This document shows, piece by piece, positions 57,462 through 64,000 of a DNA stretch of 64,000 nucleotides; position 1 is the first letter of the stretch; every line of letters begins with the position of its first letter. Source of the DNA: Candidatus Villigracilis adiacens (lineage in GTDB: Bacteria; Chloroflexota; Anaerolineae; Anaerolineales; Villigracilaceae); assembly GCA_016703605.1 (NCBI GenBank), contig JADJBU010000022.1, positions 310,001 to 374,000 of the forward strand, given 5' to 3'. A program made the position numbers and the translations under genes. Below the pieces are notes generated by a model. That model saw only the letters and a list, made by a program, of their open reading frames with translations, ran no database searches and was not told the origin of the DNA.

Positions 57462-59858
57462 TCAATTACCCAAGCCTCTCAACTGGCCAACCACCTCAAG
57501 GGTCTGCTCCAGAGACATTGTTTGGCCGTCAAACCAGGCAGTTTCGAATTTTTCCCCTCCAAGTTTGCTTTTTAGCCGGTTGAGAAATTCTTTCTGCTCC
57601 CTTTCGGTCGCCAAGGTGACCGGCGACCCGATCTTTTCCCGGATTTGATCTGAAGCGCCTTTTAATTTCACGGCGATGTATTCATACCCCATCAATTCCG
57701 CAAGCATGGCAAGCGAATCGAGGGAGTATGCCAGTCCCTTCATATCGAGAAGTTGAACCCGTACCTCAATGCTCTCTTTGAATAAAGCCAGGGCGTTTTC
57801 GTAATTCCCCTGCTGCGTATCGATCTCCGCCAGCCCATGCAGGGAATGCGACAGGGATTTCATATTTTTCTTTTCACGGTTGATGCGGACAGCCTCCAGG
57901 AACAACCCTTTGGCGTTTTCGAGATTCCCCAGCCTGCGGGTGGCAATCGCCAGGTTATTGAGAGTTGCAGCAAGCAGTACAGCGTCGTTCTGCCGCCGGC
58001 GATAAACCAGTACCTCCTCCAAAAGCCCGGATGCCCTTTCGTAATTCCCCTGCGCGCCGGACAGCATCGCCATGCCGTCCATCGAAAAATAAATGCCGGG
58101 CTCATCTGCCAAAGCCCGCGAAATATTCATTGCTTCTTCTTCAAAAGTTTGAGCCTGGGCATACTCTCCCTGCGAACTGGCATAATCGCTTGCAAATCGA
58201 AGCAGGTCTGCCCTGATTCTGTTTGGGGAAGGGTCGAGCGCCAGAATCTTCGACAACCATTGCCGCGCATCACGGATATAACTCCGCGTAACCCAAAAAC
58301 CATGAACACAAAAGCCAAGTTCCATAGCCTGGCTGGCGCGCTCCGTTTTTTCGACCGCCCATTCCAATGCGAGGCGCAGGTTGGGGTATTCACGCTCCGT
58401 TCGATCAAGCCAAAGCAATTGATGCGCGCCCTGTCGAATATTGGGCTTGGCAGCCTGCATGAACCGAAGGTAGTACTCAAAATGCCTCTTTCGCAGGGTT
58501 TCCAGTTCGCCGCTTTTACCCAGCCCGGCAAAGGCGAATTCGCGGATGGTTGCCAGGAAAGAAAAGCGCCCATCTTCATCCTCCGGTATTACCAGCGATT
58601 TCTCCATCAGGTGGATCAGCAGGCGAAACACCTCGGAGCGCCCGCATAGCACATCGTCGCTGCATATTTCTTCTGCGGCAGCCAGGGTCCAACCGCCCGG
58701 GAAGATGGAGAGACGATGGAACAGCGCGCGCTCCTGTTCCGTCAACAGATTAACGCTCCACTCGATGGCGCCGGTCAATGTCTGACGCCATTCGGCCTGG
58801 TCCCTAGCCCCCTGCGAGAGCCAGTCGAACCGGCGGTCGAATTGTTCGATCATCGAAGCGAGACTCATGGTTCGGATGCGCGCGGCAGCCAGCTCAATCG
58901 CCAGGGGCAAACCGTCTAAACGGGAACAGATCTCGGCGGCGAAGGAAGCGTTCTTTTCATCCACATGGAATTCGGGTCTGGCAGCCCGGGCGCGCGCGAC
59001 AAACAACGCAACGGATGAAAAATCCATCAAGTTCGAATCGATGGGCAAACCGTCCCGCGGCGGAATGGGCAATGGATCGAGATGAAATTCATGTTCGCCC
59101 CGCAGGCGCAGGACCTCGCGGCTGGTAACGAGCGTTTTGATTCGAGGCGCAGCGCCAAGGAGCGGCAGGAGCAGCGGAGCGGCGGACACAACCTGTTCAA
59201 AATTATCCAGCACGATCAGCAGGTTTTTTTCGGCTAATGCAGGCTTGAGCGCTTCCTCCGCTGAAACGGCTGCCGACCCCGCAATACCGAGTGCGGCAGC
59301 GATTGCCGGTAAAAGGTATTGAGGATCCGATACGACGGCAAGATCGACAAACAGGACGCCGTCCTGGAATGCAGGCTGAAGCGCGCGGGCAACATTCAAC
59401 GAAAGACAGGTCTTTCCCACCCCGGGAGGTCCGAGCACGCTCACCAGTCTGATATCGGGATTTAGAATCATCTTTCGCAGGCGGGCGGATTCGACCTCGC
59501 GTCCGATCATCGACGTCAGGCTGGGCGGCAATCCATCAGCCTTTGTTTCGCCGACGGTTGATTCTGCCGACCTCACGCTCAATGGCATATCCCCGTTTTT
59601 TACCTTCGAGAGTTCGAGCAGGCGCTTCGCCCACTCCAGGTCATCCTCCAACCCCAGCGCGGGGACGAAACGACCAAGCAGCGAGGCTTCATCCACCGCG
59701 CGGGTATTTTTTTCCAGGTAACTGATGTAGCTGAAGTGATATCCGACCAAAGCCGCCAGTTCGCGCTGGGATAGGTGAGCCCGCTCGCGGAGGTAGCGCA
59801 GGAGATCTCCGAATGTGGAGAAATGTTCAGGCGAAACCGTCCGCTGATCTTTTGGCAT
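57462..59858 (-). CDS. XRE helix-turn-helix / STAND ATPase / TPR regulator
   Basis: A 798-residue multidomain protein. Residues 12-75 are a Cro/C1-type HTH (SQRELAALVGYHFSYISYLEK). An NB-ARC-like ATPase follows: P-loop GPPGVGKT (143-150), Walker B LLIVLDNFEQV (213-223), and DGLPLAIELAAARI. About 460-800 are tetratricopeptide repeats with a ligand or partner role. Such STAND proteins switch on when ligand binding lets ATP exchange. A TACAAT (59865-59870) ends 6 bases before the ATG, with no Shine-Dalgarno, so it may be leaderless. It is divergent from the four-gene membrane operon, its probable target. Confidence 0.9.
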   Translation of the reverse strand: MPKDQRTVSPEHFSTFGDLLRYLRERAHLSQRELAALVGYHFSYISYLEKNTRAVDEASLLGRFVPALGLEDDLEWAKRLLELSKVKNGDMPLSVRSAESTVGETKADGLPPSLTSMIGREVESARLRKMILNPDIRLVSVLGPPGVGKTCLSLNVARALQPAFQDGVLFVDLAVVSDPQYLLPAIAAALGIAGSAAVSAEEALKPALAEKNLLIVLDNFEQVVSAAPLLLPLLGAAPRIKTLVTSREVLRLRGEHEFHLDPLPIPPRDGLPIDSNLMDFSSVALFVARARAARPEFHVDEKNASFAAEICSRLDGLPLAIELAAARIRTMSLASMIEQFDRRFDWLSQGARDQAEWRQTLTGAIEWSVNLLTEQERALFHRLSIFPGGWTLAAAEEICSDDVLCGRSEVFRLLIHLMEKSLVIPEDEDGRFSFLATIREFAFAGLGKSGELETLRKRHFEYYLRFMQAAKPNIRQGAHQLLWLDRTEREYPNLRLALEWAVEKTERASQAMELGFCVHGFWVTRSYIRDARQWLSKILALDPSPNRIRADLLRFASDYASSQGEYAQAQTFEEEAMNISRALADEPGIYFSMDGMAMLSGAQGNYERASGLLEEVLVYRRRQNDAVLLAATLNNLAIATRRLGNLENAKGLFLEAVRINREKKNMKSLSHSLHGLAEIDTQQGNYENALALFKESIEVRVQLLDMKGLAYSLDSLAMLAELMGYEYIAVKLKGASDQIREKIGSPVTLATEREQKEFLNRLKSKLGGEKFETAWFDGQTMSLEQTLEVVGQLRGLGN

Positions 59859-59864
59859 GAACCT

Positions 59865-59923
59865 ATTGTACTAATGAATCTGTCAACAAATATGAACGGA
59901 GTCAACGGGCGGTTTTGTATAGT
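59865..59923. promoter_or_regulatory. Divergent promoter region of the STAND gene and membrane operon
   Basis: Minus-strand TACAAT (59865-59870) for the regulator and plus-strand TATAGT (59918-59923) for the operon. Between them, the word GTCAAC occurs twice (59882-59887 and 59901-59906), 19 bases apart, as a possible binding site for the HTH protein. No -35 boxes with good spacing are visible, which fits activator-dependent promoters. Confidence 0.55.
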
Positions 59924-59944
59924 GAAGGCGAGGAGCGAGGAACC

Positions 59945-60613
59945 ATGTCCCTGCCTGTTTGCCCAACCTGTAAACAAACCGACCAGATCCAAAAAGTGAC
60001 CAGCCTGTACGCATCGAACACCAAGGAATGGAAGGAGTCCTCCACCGGCATCGACTCGTGGGGGAACACGGTCACAACCGAACATCTGCGAACGGCTCAT
60101 ACCTCTCTCGGCTTGAAACTCAAACCGCCAGAGGAGCCTGCCAGCCCCACCCACCCCGGTCTTTGGTATGGGTTTGGCGGGCTGATATTGGTCTTTCTTT
60201 GTTCGATCCTTTGTCCAATTGCGCTCTCCGTAGCCGGAGCCATTGCCCCGCTGATCGGCGGGTTGATCGGCGCATCCACTCTTTTGCCCGACCTTGCCGG
60301 GATGCCCGCCTGGCTGGTGACCAGCCTGACACTGGCCTTACCCATGATATGTTTTGGCGTCGTTGTCTTGGTTGCAGGAGTATGGCTTGGCTCGAAACTC
60401 AAGAGTCGCTTCGAAAAGGATATGAAAACCCATCGAGAGAAAAAATTGGTTTTCGAACGCGATGAATTCCCGCGCTGGCAGCGAGCCAAAGCCCGCTGGG
60501 AGCAATTACATTACTGCCTGCGCGATGAGACGCTTTTCATCCCCGGCGAAAACAAGAACATCGCGGTGGACGAGATGCAAAACCATTTATACAATCCGAT
60601 GACAAGGAGTTGA
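59945..60613 (+). CDS. Zinc-ribbon two-helix membrane protein, unknown function
   Basis: A 222-residue protein. CPTC (residues 6-9) suggests a short zinc ribbon. Two long hydrophobic spans follow, about 76-110 and 118-145. The cytoplasmic tail ends with RWEQLHYCLRDETLFIPG, a pattern also seen in other zinc-ribbon membrane proteins, with a cysteine that may complete the ribbon. I cannot name a function. It is the first gene of a four-gene plus-strand operon; GAGGAGCGAGGAACC precedes the ATG. The start at 59945 avoids a 10-codon leader without a site. Confidence 0.75.
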   Translation: MSLPVCPTCKQTDQIQKVTSLYASNTKEWKESSTGIDSWGNTVTTEHLRTAHTSLGLKLKPPEEPASPTHPGLWYGFGGLILVFLCSILCPIALSVAGAIAPLIGGLIGASTLLPDLAGMPAWLVTSLTLALPMICFGVVVLVAGVWLGSKLKSRFEKDMKTHREKKLVFERDEFPRWQRAKARWEQLHYCLRDETLFIPGENKNIAVDEMQNHLYNPMTRS

Positions 60614-60615
60614 GC

Positions 60616-61347
60616 GTGCCTGACCAAAGATTGATGAATCTGTTTCAATTCGATGAAGGGGAATTAAACGCCAACCGGCAGGGACGGCTGTCTGACCGGC
60701 AGAAGGAACGCCTGCAAATCAAGGAAAGCGGCGCAAAGATCGGGTCGTTCTTCCTGGGAGGGGTTTTCATGCTCTCTTCGCTTGCGGGGGTGGGGCTGGG
60801 TGTATACGCCATGACAGTTGACCATGGGCTCGTCTTCCGTATCATCATGGTCAGCGTCTTCGGCTGTTTTTGGACGTTGATCTGGGGCGCAGCAGGAGTG
60901 ATAACATTATCCCGCGCTTTCACCAAAATGGAAGTCAAGGTCGGTAAAGCCGAGGGGCCGGTCAACATCGTAAAAGTCGTCCGGCGGGAATACAACTCCA
61001 GCACGGAAACTTACACAGATCGTTCTGTCCATGAGTTACTTGTCGGCGGACGCTCCTTCGAAGTGCGTTCGATTCTTCCCGAAGTCATGAAGCAAGGGGA
61101 TGTATACGCGGTCTACTTTGCGGAGTTCAACCTGAAAGAAAAACGGAAGGAAGTCCTCTCCGCAGAATGGCTTGCCCCCGCCAGCGCGGCAACAGCGGCG
61201 CAATCCGCAACTCATGATGATATCGAGGTTGTCGAATTTATCAAAAAAGGCGACGTGCTGGGAGCCATCCGCGCTCATCGGCAACTACACGGGACGAATT
61301 ACGAAGATGCGCGGGCGGCAGTCCTGGATATTCAGGCAAGACATTAA
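60616..61347 (+). CDS. Two-helix membrane protein A with L7/L12-like tail
   Basis: A 243-residue protein that starts with GTG (GGAG 6 bases upstream). An N-terminal motif LMNLFQFDE (6-14) and ANRQGRLSDRQ (19-29) recurs in the next gene. Helices at about 43-66 and 74-98 form a hairpin; then comes a soluble domain. The last 45 residues (EFIKKGDVLGAIRAHRQLHG...) resemble the fold of the ribosomal L7/L12 C-terminal domain. No enzyme motif is seen. It is probably a signalling or stress protein at the membrane. It overlaps nothing; the previous stop is 2 bases upstream. Confidence 0.72.
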   Translation: MPDQRLMNLFQFDEGELNANRQGRLSDRQKERLQIKESGAKIGSFFLGGVFMLSSLAGVGLGVYAMTVDHGLVFRIIMVSVFGCFWTLIWGAAGVITLSRAFTKMEVKVGKAEGPVNIVKVVRREYNSSTETYTDRSVHELLVGGRSFEVRSILPEVMKQGDVYAVYFAEFNLKEKRKEVLSAEWLAPASAATAAQSATHDDIEVVEFIKKGDVLGAIRAHRQLHGTNYEDARAAVLDIQARH

Positions 61348-61363
61348 TGGAAGGGTTTCCGAC

Positions 61364-61885
61364 ATGAGCGGCCCACAATTGATGAAACTCTTTGATTTCG
61401 ATGAATCTGACCTGCAAGCCAACAGGAACGGGCAAATCAGCGCCAGACAGATGAAGTCGTTGAAATTCGAGGATGCTTCTTCCAATGCGATGGCGCGCAA
61501 TGTGGGAATCGTCCTCATCATTGGATCATTCGCCGGAATCGCCCTGCTTTGGAACGCCCTTGCCTCCGACGGTTCCCTCTTCGGGCTGGCTGGGTGCCTC
61601 GCCCCGATCCTGATCGGCGCCTTCTTCCTCCGCATCGGGCTCCGTAAAACCAGTTTCACTCTCGCCAAAGCCGAAGACAGGGCAAATATCGTCATGGAAA
61701 GCGATTACAGCCCCACACTGGAGCGGGACGAGACGAGGGTAATCCTCCACATCGGAGAAGCGTCTTTCGAAATCGAATCAGAAGCGGCGGGTTTTATTTT
61801 CCAGGGCGAAACCTATTGCGTCCATTACGTCCACGAGACCGACACGATCCTATCCATCGAAGAAATCGGAAAGAAACGGGAATGA
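61364..61885 (+). CDS. Two-helix membrane protein B, paralogue of the preceding gene
   Basis: A 173-residue protein. LMKLFDFDE (6-14) and ANRNGQISARQ (19-29) align exactly with the start of the preceding gene product; helices at about 46-66 and 71-91 match its hairpin. It lacks the L7/L12-like tail. This points to a local duplication. Function is unknown. Its stop overlaps the next start by 4 bases (ATGA). Confidence 0.72.
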   Translation: MSGPQLMKLFDFDESDLQANRNGQISARQMKSLKFEDASSNAMARNVGIVLIIGSFAGIALLWNALASDGSLFGLAGCLAPILIGAFFLRIGLRKTSFTLAKAEDRANIVMESDYSPTLERDETRVILHIGEASFEIESEAAGFIFQGETYCVHYVHETDTILSIEEIGKKRE

Positions 61886-62592
61886 AAAACAGAAAACCGT
61901 TGATCATTGCCGCGCTGACAGCCGCATGTTGCGCGATGTCTATTTGCGCCCTCTCCACCATATTCGGGCTGGGCTTTCTCGGCGAATCAGAACTTCCCCT
62001 TTATGAATTCGAACAAGTCCCATCGTCGTATGAAGGTTATCTCCGCACAACACTGACTTCCGGCAACACCGTTTATGTAATGGATTACGAGGAATACGCC
62101 CTGCTTGCCGCCACCTCCGCGCCCACCGAAATGATCGGAAGATTCCCCGTCACCATAGGCAGCAGCGGACTCTATGCCATCCCCGGTCAGGACCCCTCCG
62201 CATACGTGCTTGAATTCGACCCGATGTATCAGCAGGTTTACCGCAACATCAACCATCCGCCCTTCGATTGGCTCAACGCGGATTTTCAAAAATTACAGGT
62301 GATGTTTCCCGCCGCGAACCCGAAAGAGACCGAGGATGCCAAGGTTATCAATAATGTCCATACCACATTGATGGGCGCGGCGATCATGGTCGTGCCCTTC
62401 CAGTTGGATGGCAATTACAGCGGCTATGAGAACTACACCGCGCTGCTCTTTAGCGACGAACTCCCCGGCTTGGTGTACGCCGCCGGACTGCACATCGCGC
62501 CGGACGGTTCCGTGTATCTTGCCGAGAGCATAGTCTCGAATATCTGGCACCCGGCAGGGATCACCTTTCGCGACTGGCTGCGAGACGAATAA
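61882..62592 (+). CDS. Membrane-anchored extracytoplasmic protein, unknown function
   Basis: A 236-residue protein with one N-terminal helix (about 7-32) and an extracytoplasmic domain. Tyr and Pro are frequent; no catalytic motif is visible. The start at 61882 overlaps the previous stop by ATGA, so translation is coupled. It completes the operon with three membrane proteins. I do not recognise a family. Confidence 0.72.
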   Translation: MKNRKPLIIAALTAACCAMSICALSTIFGLGFLGESELPLYEFEQVPSSYEGYLRTTLTSGNTVYVMDYEEYALLAATSAPTEMIGRFPVTIGSSGLYAIPGQDPSAYVLEFDPMYQQVYRNINHPPFDWLNADFQKLQVMFPAANPKETEDAKVINNVHTTLMGAAIMVVPFQLDGNYSGYENYTALLFSDELPGLVYAAGLHIAPDGSVYLAESIVSNIWHPAGITFRDWLRDE

Positions 62593-62710
62593 ACCGGAAT
62601 AAATCGAACAGATCAATTGATGTTACACAACCTCCATAGGTGAGAGCTTATGTTTAATTCGCGGCGCCGCGGCTTTCGACTTCATATTTTTATGATAATT
62701 ATATAAAATA

Positions 62711-62744
62711 TTGACAAGTTCATGGAGGGCAGTTATACTGCCCT
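62711..62744 (+). promoter_or_regulatory. Promoter and autoregulatory operator of the SufR-like gene
   Basis: -35 TTGACA (62711-62716), 17-bp spacer, -10 TATACT (62734-62739). The palindrome AGGGCAGT-TAT-ACTGCCCT (62726-62744) covers the -10. The ATG at 62747 lies 7 bases after the -10 and there is no Shine-Dalgarno, so the message is probably leaderless. Confidence 0.85.
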
Positions 62745-62746
62745 TC

Positions 62747-63370
62747 ATGAACGCTACGCGAGACAAGATTCTACAGACCCTGCTGAAAAAGCCAAAATCC
62801 ACCATTAACGACCTTGCCGAGGCGGTTGGGATCAACCCGATCTCGGTCCGGCATCATCTTAATAACCTGCAAATGGAAGGTTTGGTTGAATCGCAGGAGG
62901 AGCGGCATGGGGTGGGGCGTCCGCGCCTGGTTTATTTGCTGACCAATGAAGGCCGGGAGCGCTTCCCCACCCGGTATTTGCAATTAACCACCCGCCTGAT
63001 CGCGCAGATGAAAGAATCCATGCCAGGCTCGGTGGTCAGCAAGTTGTTCGGGAAGATCGCCGAGGACCTCGTCAGCGAATACGCAAACGATATCAAAGGC
63101 TTGAGCATGGAAGAGCGACTCGACTTCGTCAAAGAGATGCTTGGGCAGGAGGGATTTACCGTCGAGTGGGAAAAAAAGGGAAAACAATACGAGATTCACG
63201 AGATTTCCTGTCCCTACTACCAGATCGGCATGGCGCATCCTGAAGTATGCACGGTCGACCAGACCCTGATCTCAAAAATGCTCGCCGTCCCCGCCAATAA
63301 GGTGCAATGCATATTAAACGGCGGCACCCACTGCACCTATGTGGTCGATGCCGCCCCCAAAACCAGATAA
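62747..63370 (+). CDS. SufR-like iron-sulfur-sensing transcriptional regulator
   Basis: A 207-residue regulator. The N-terminal winged helix (STINDLAEAVGINPISVRHHLNNL) is of the ArsR/DeoR type. The C-terminal half has four cysteines: C-x12-C (CPYYQIGMAHPEVC), then C-x7-C near the end (QCILNGGTHC). SufR proteins of cyanobacteria and actinobacteria bind a cluster with such cysteines and repress suf genes. The spacing here differs, so the target is inferred, not proven. The suf operon is 5 kb away, and an MIP18-type gene follows by 12 bases. The palindrome over its promoter suggests autoregulation. Confidence 0.82.
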   Translation: MNATRDKILQTLLKKPKSTINDLAEAVGINPISVRHHLNNLQMEGLVESQEERHGVGRPRLVYLLTNEGRERFPTRYLQLTTRLIAQMKESMPGSVVSKLFGKIAEDLVSEYANDIKGLSMEERLDFVKEMLGQEGFTVEWEKKGKQYEIHEISCPYYQIGMAHPEVCTVDQTLISKMLAVPANKVQCILNGGTHCTYVVDAAPKTR

Positions 63371-63382
63371 AGAGGTATATCC

Positions 63383-63730
63383 ATGAGCGACTCGCAGATC
63401 AACGAAATCCAATGGACGATCCACACCACGCATCCGGAAATGGTCCAACAGGCACGGGCAAGTTTGTCGGAGGTGGTCGATCCCGAAATCGGCATGACCA
63501 TCATTCAACTGGGACTGGTGCGCGATATCGAAATCGAGAACGGCATGGCAAGGCTCAAGATGATCCTGACCACGCCCTTCTGCCCGTATGGACCTGCCAT
63601 GATCGAAATGACCAAAGCCAAAGCCACTGAGGGCCTGAACATGCCAGTCACTGTGGAAATGGGCATGGACATGTGGGATTTCTCGATGATGGAAGACCCG
63701 TCTGCGCTTGACTGGGGTATGTACGCGTAG
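63383..63730 (+). CDS. MIP18/DUF59-family iron-sulfur assembly protein
   Basis: A 115-residue protein with the MIP18 domain: VVDPEIGMTIIQLGLV (about 32-47) and TTPFCPYGPAMIE with the conserved cysteine. Related SufT and PaaD-type proteins help place clusters in target proteins. It is 12 bases after the SufR-like gene and so forms a small regulator-assembly pair. Confidence 0.9.
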   Translation: MSDSQINEIQWTIHTTHPEMVQQARASLSEVVDPEIGMTIIQLGLVRDIEIENGMARLKMILTTPFCPYGPAMIEMTKAKATEGLNMPVTVEMGMDMWDFSMMEDPSALDWGMYA

Positions 63731-63773
63731 TAGTCACGTAGTTCGATAGTTGAATAGTTTGATAGTCAAAAAA

Positions 63774-63803
63774 ACGCCATCCTTGCGGACGGCGTCTTTT
63801 TTT
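63774..63803. terminator. Hairpin terminator at the MIP18/cupin junction
   Basis: ACGCCATCC / GGACGGCGT with loop TTGC and one mismatch, followed by T-runs on the plus strand and A-run on the left, so it can serve both convergent genes. Confidence 0.8.
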
Positions 63804-64000
63804 ATTTCTTCCAGTGCATGACGTGGAGTTCTTCGCCCTCTTCAAACCCCGAGATGACGATCAGCGCGTTGGCGACCGTGTGGTTGGGATTCTTCCAGCG
63901 ATGACGAAGCCTGGAAGCGAAGAGCAAACTGTCGCCGGGTTCGAGGCGGAAGGTCTCTTTTTCCACCGTGTAATCCAATTGCCCGCGCAGGCAGAAGACG
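63802..64000 (-). CDS. Cupin-domain protein, C-terminal part
   Basis: The last 65 residues of a gene that continues beyond the right edge. The visible frame has LDYTVEKETFRLEPGDSLLFAS and RHRWKNPNHTVANALIVISG, a cupin-2 beta-barrel. This tail is typical of XRE-cupin regulators, but the N-terminus is out of view, so a plain cupin enzyme is possible. The stop TAA is at 63802-63804. Confidence 0.75.
   Translation of the reverse strand, partial: VFCLRGQLDYTVEKETFRLEPGDSLLFASRLRHRWKNPNHTVANALIVISGFEEGEELHVMHWKK

Overview
The window is a gene-dense bacterial chromosome segment with no rRNA, phage or CRISPR. Gene content suggests an anaerobic or facultative member of the Chloroflexota, probably class Anaerolineae: a CoA/ferredoxin 2-oxoacid oxidoreductase, a split NAD synthase, an XRE-STAND-TPR regulator, an M50-TPR fusion protein, a SUF operon with a Rieske protein, and many short intergenic repeats. 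The taxonomic call is inference from gene content only.

Layout. 1-4520 (+): end of an M3 oligopeptidase, an ArsR/ArsM arsenic-methylation pair with matching operator palindromes, a TetR regulator with DegV, and a GNAT protein. 4970-10725 (-): isochorismatase-like hydrolase, M50-TPR protease, RNase HI, CBS protein, BNR-repeat lipoprotein and thiolase. 11364-14290 (+): korDABC-type 2-oxoacid:ferredoxin oxidoreductase, then RidA. 14849-20274 (-): a MacAB-like efflux system followed by a response regulator and histidine kinase. 20490-23107 (+): aldo/keto reductase, ClpS, an unknown protein and an acyltransferase. 23122-26738 (-): MFS transporter, then the two halves of a glutamine-dependent NAD synthase with a VapBC toxin-antitoxin pair between them. 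26805-26891: tRNA-Ser.

27150-40321 is a cell-surface region: two secreted beta-helix proteins, two GT14-like glycosyltransferases, and a CDP-sugar gene set (SDR, C-methyltransferase, DUF4910 protein, cytidylyltransferase, PIG-L deacetylase). 40396-47105 (-) holds a Tat-exported flavin amine oxidase, 4-alpha-glucanotransferase, glycogen synthase, PPK2, tRNA-His and hisS. 47300-50620 holds HIT, methyltransferase, PIG-L, GNAT and receiver proteins.

50707-57321 (-) is one SUF iron-sulfur operon (sufC-sufB-sufD-orf177-sufS-sufU-Rieske) with a strong promoter and a terminator. It is followed by a large XRE-STAND-TPR regulator (57462-59858) divergent from an uncharacterised four-gene membrane operon (59945-62592). 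A SufR-like regulator with an operator over its own promoter, an MIP18-type protein and a truncated cupin gene close the window.

Two families of short non-coding elements, each with terminal inverted repeats and 8-bp target duplications, are scattered between genes. Several genes appear to be leaderless, and many operon junctions carry 7-8 nt periodic repeat tracts.
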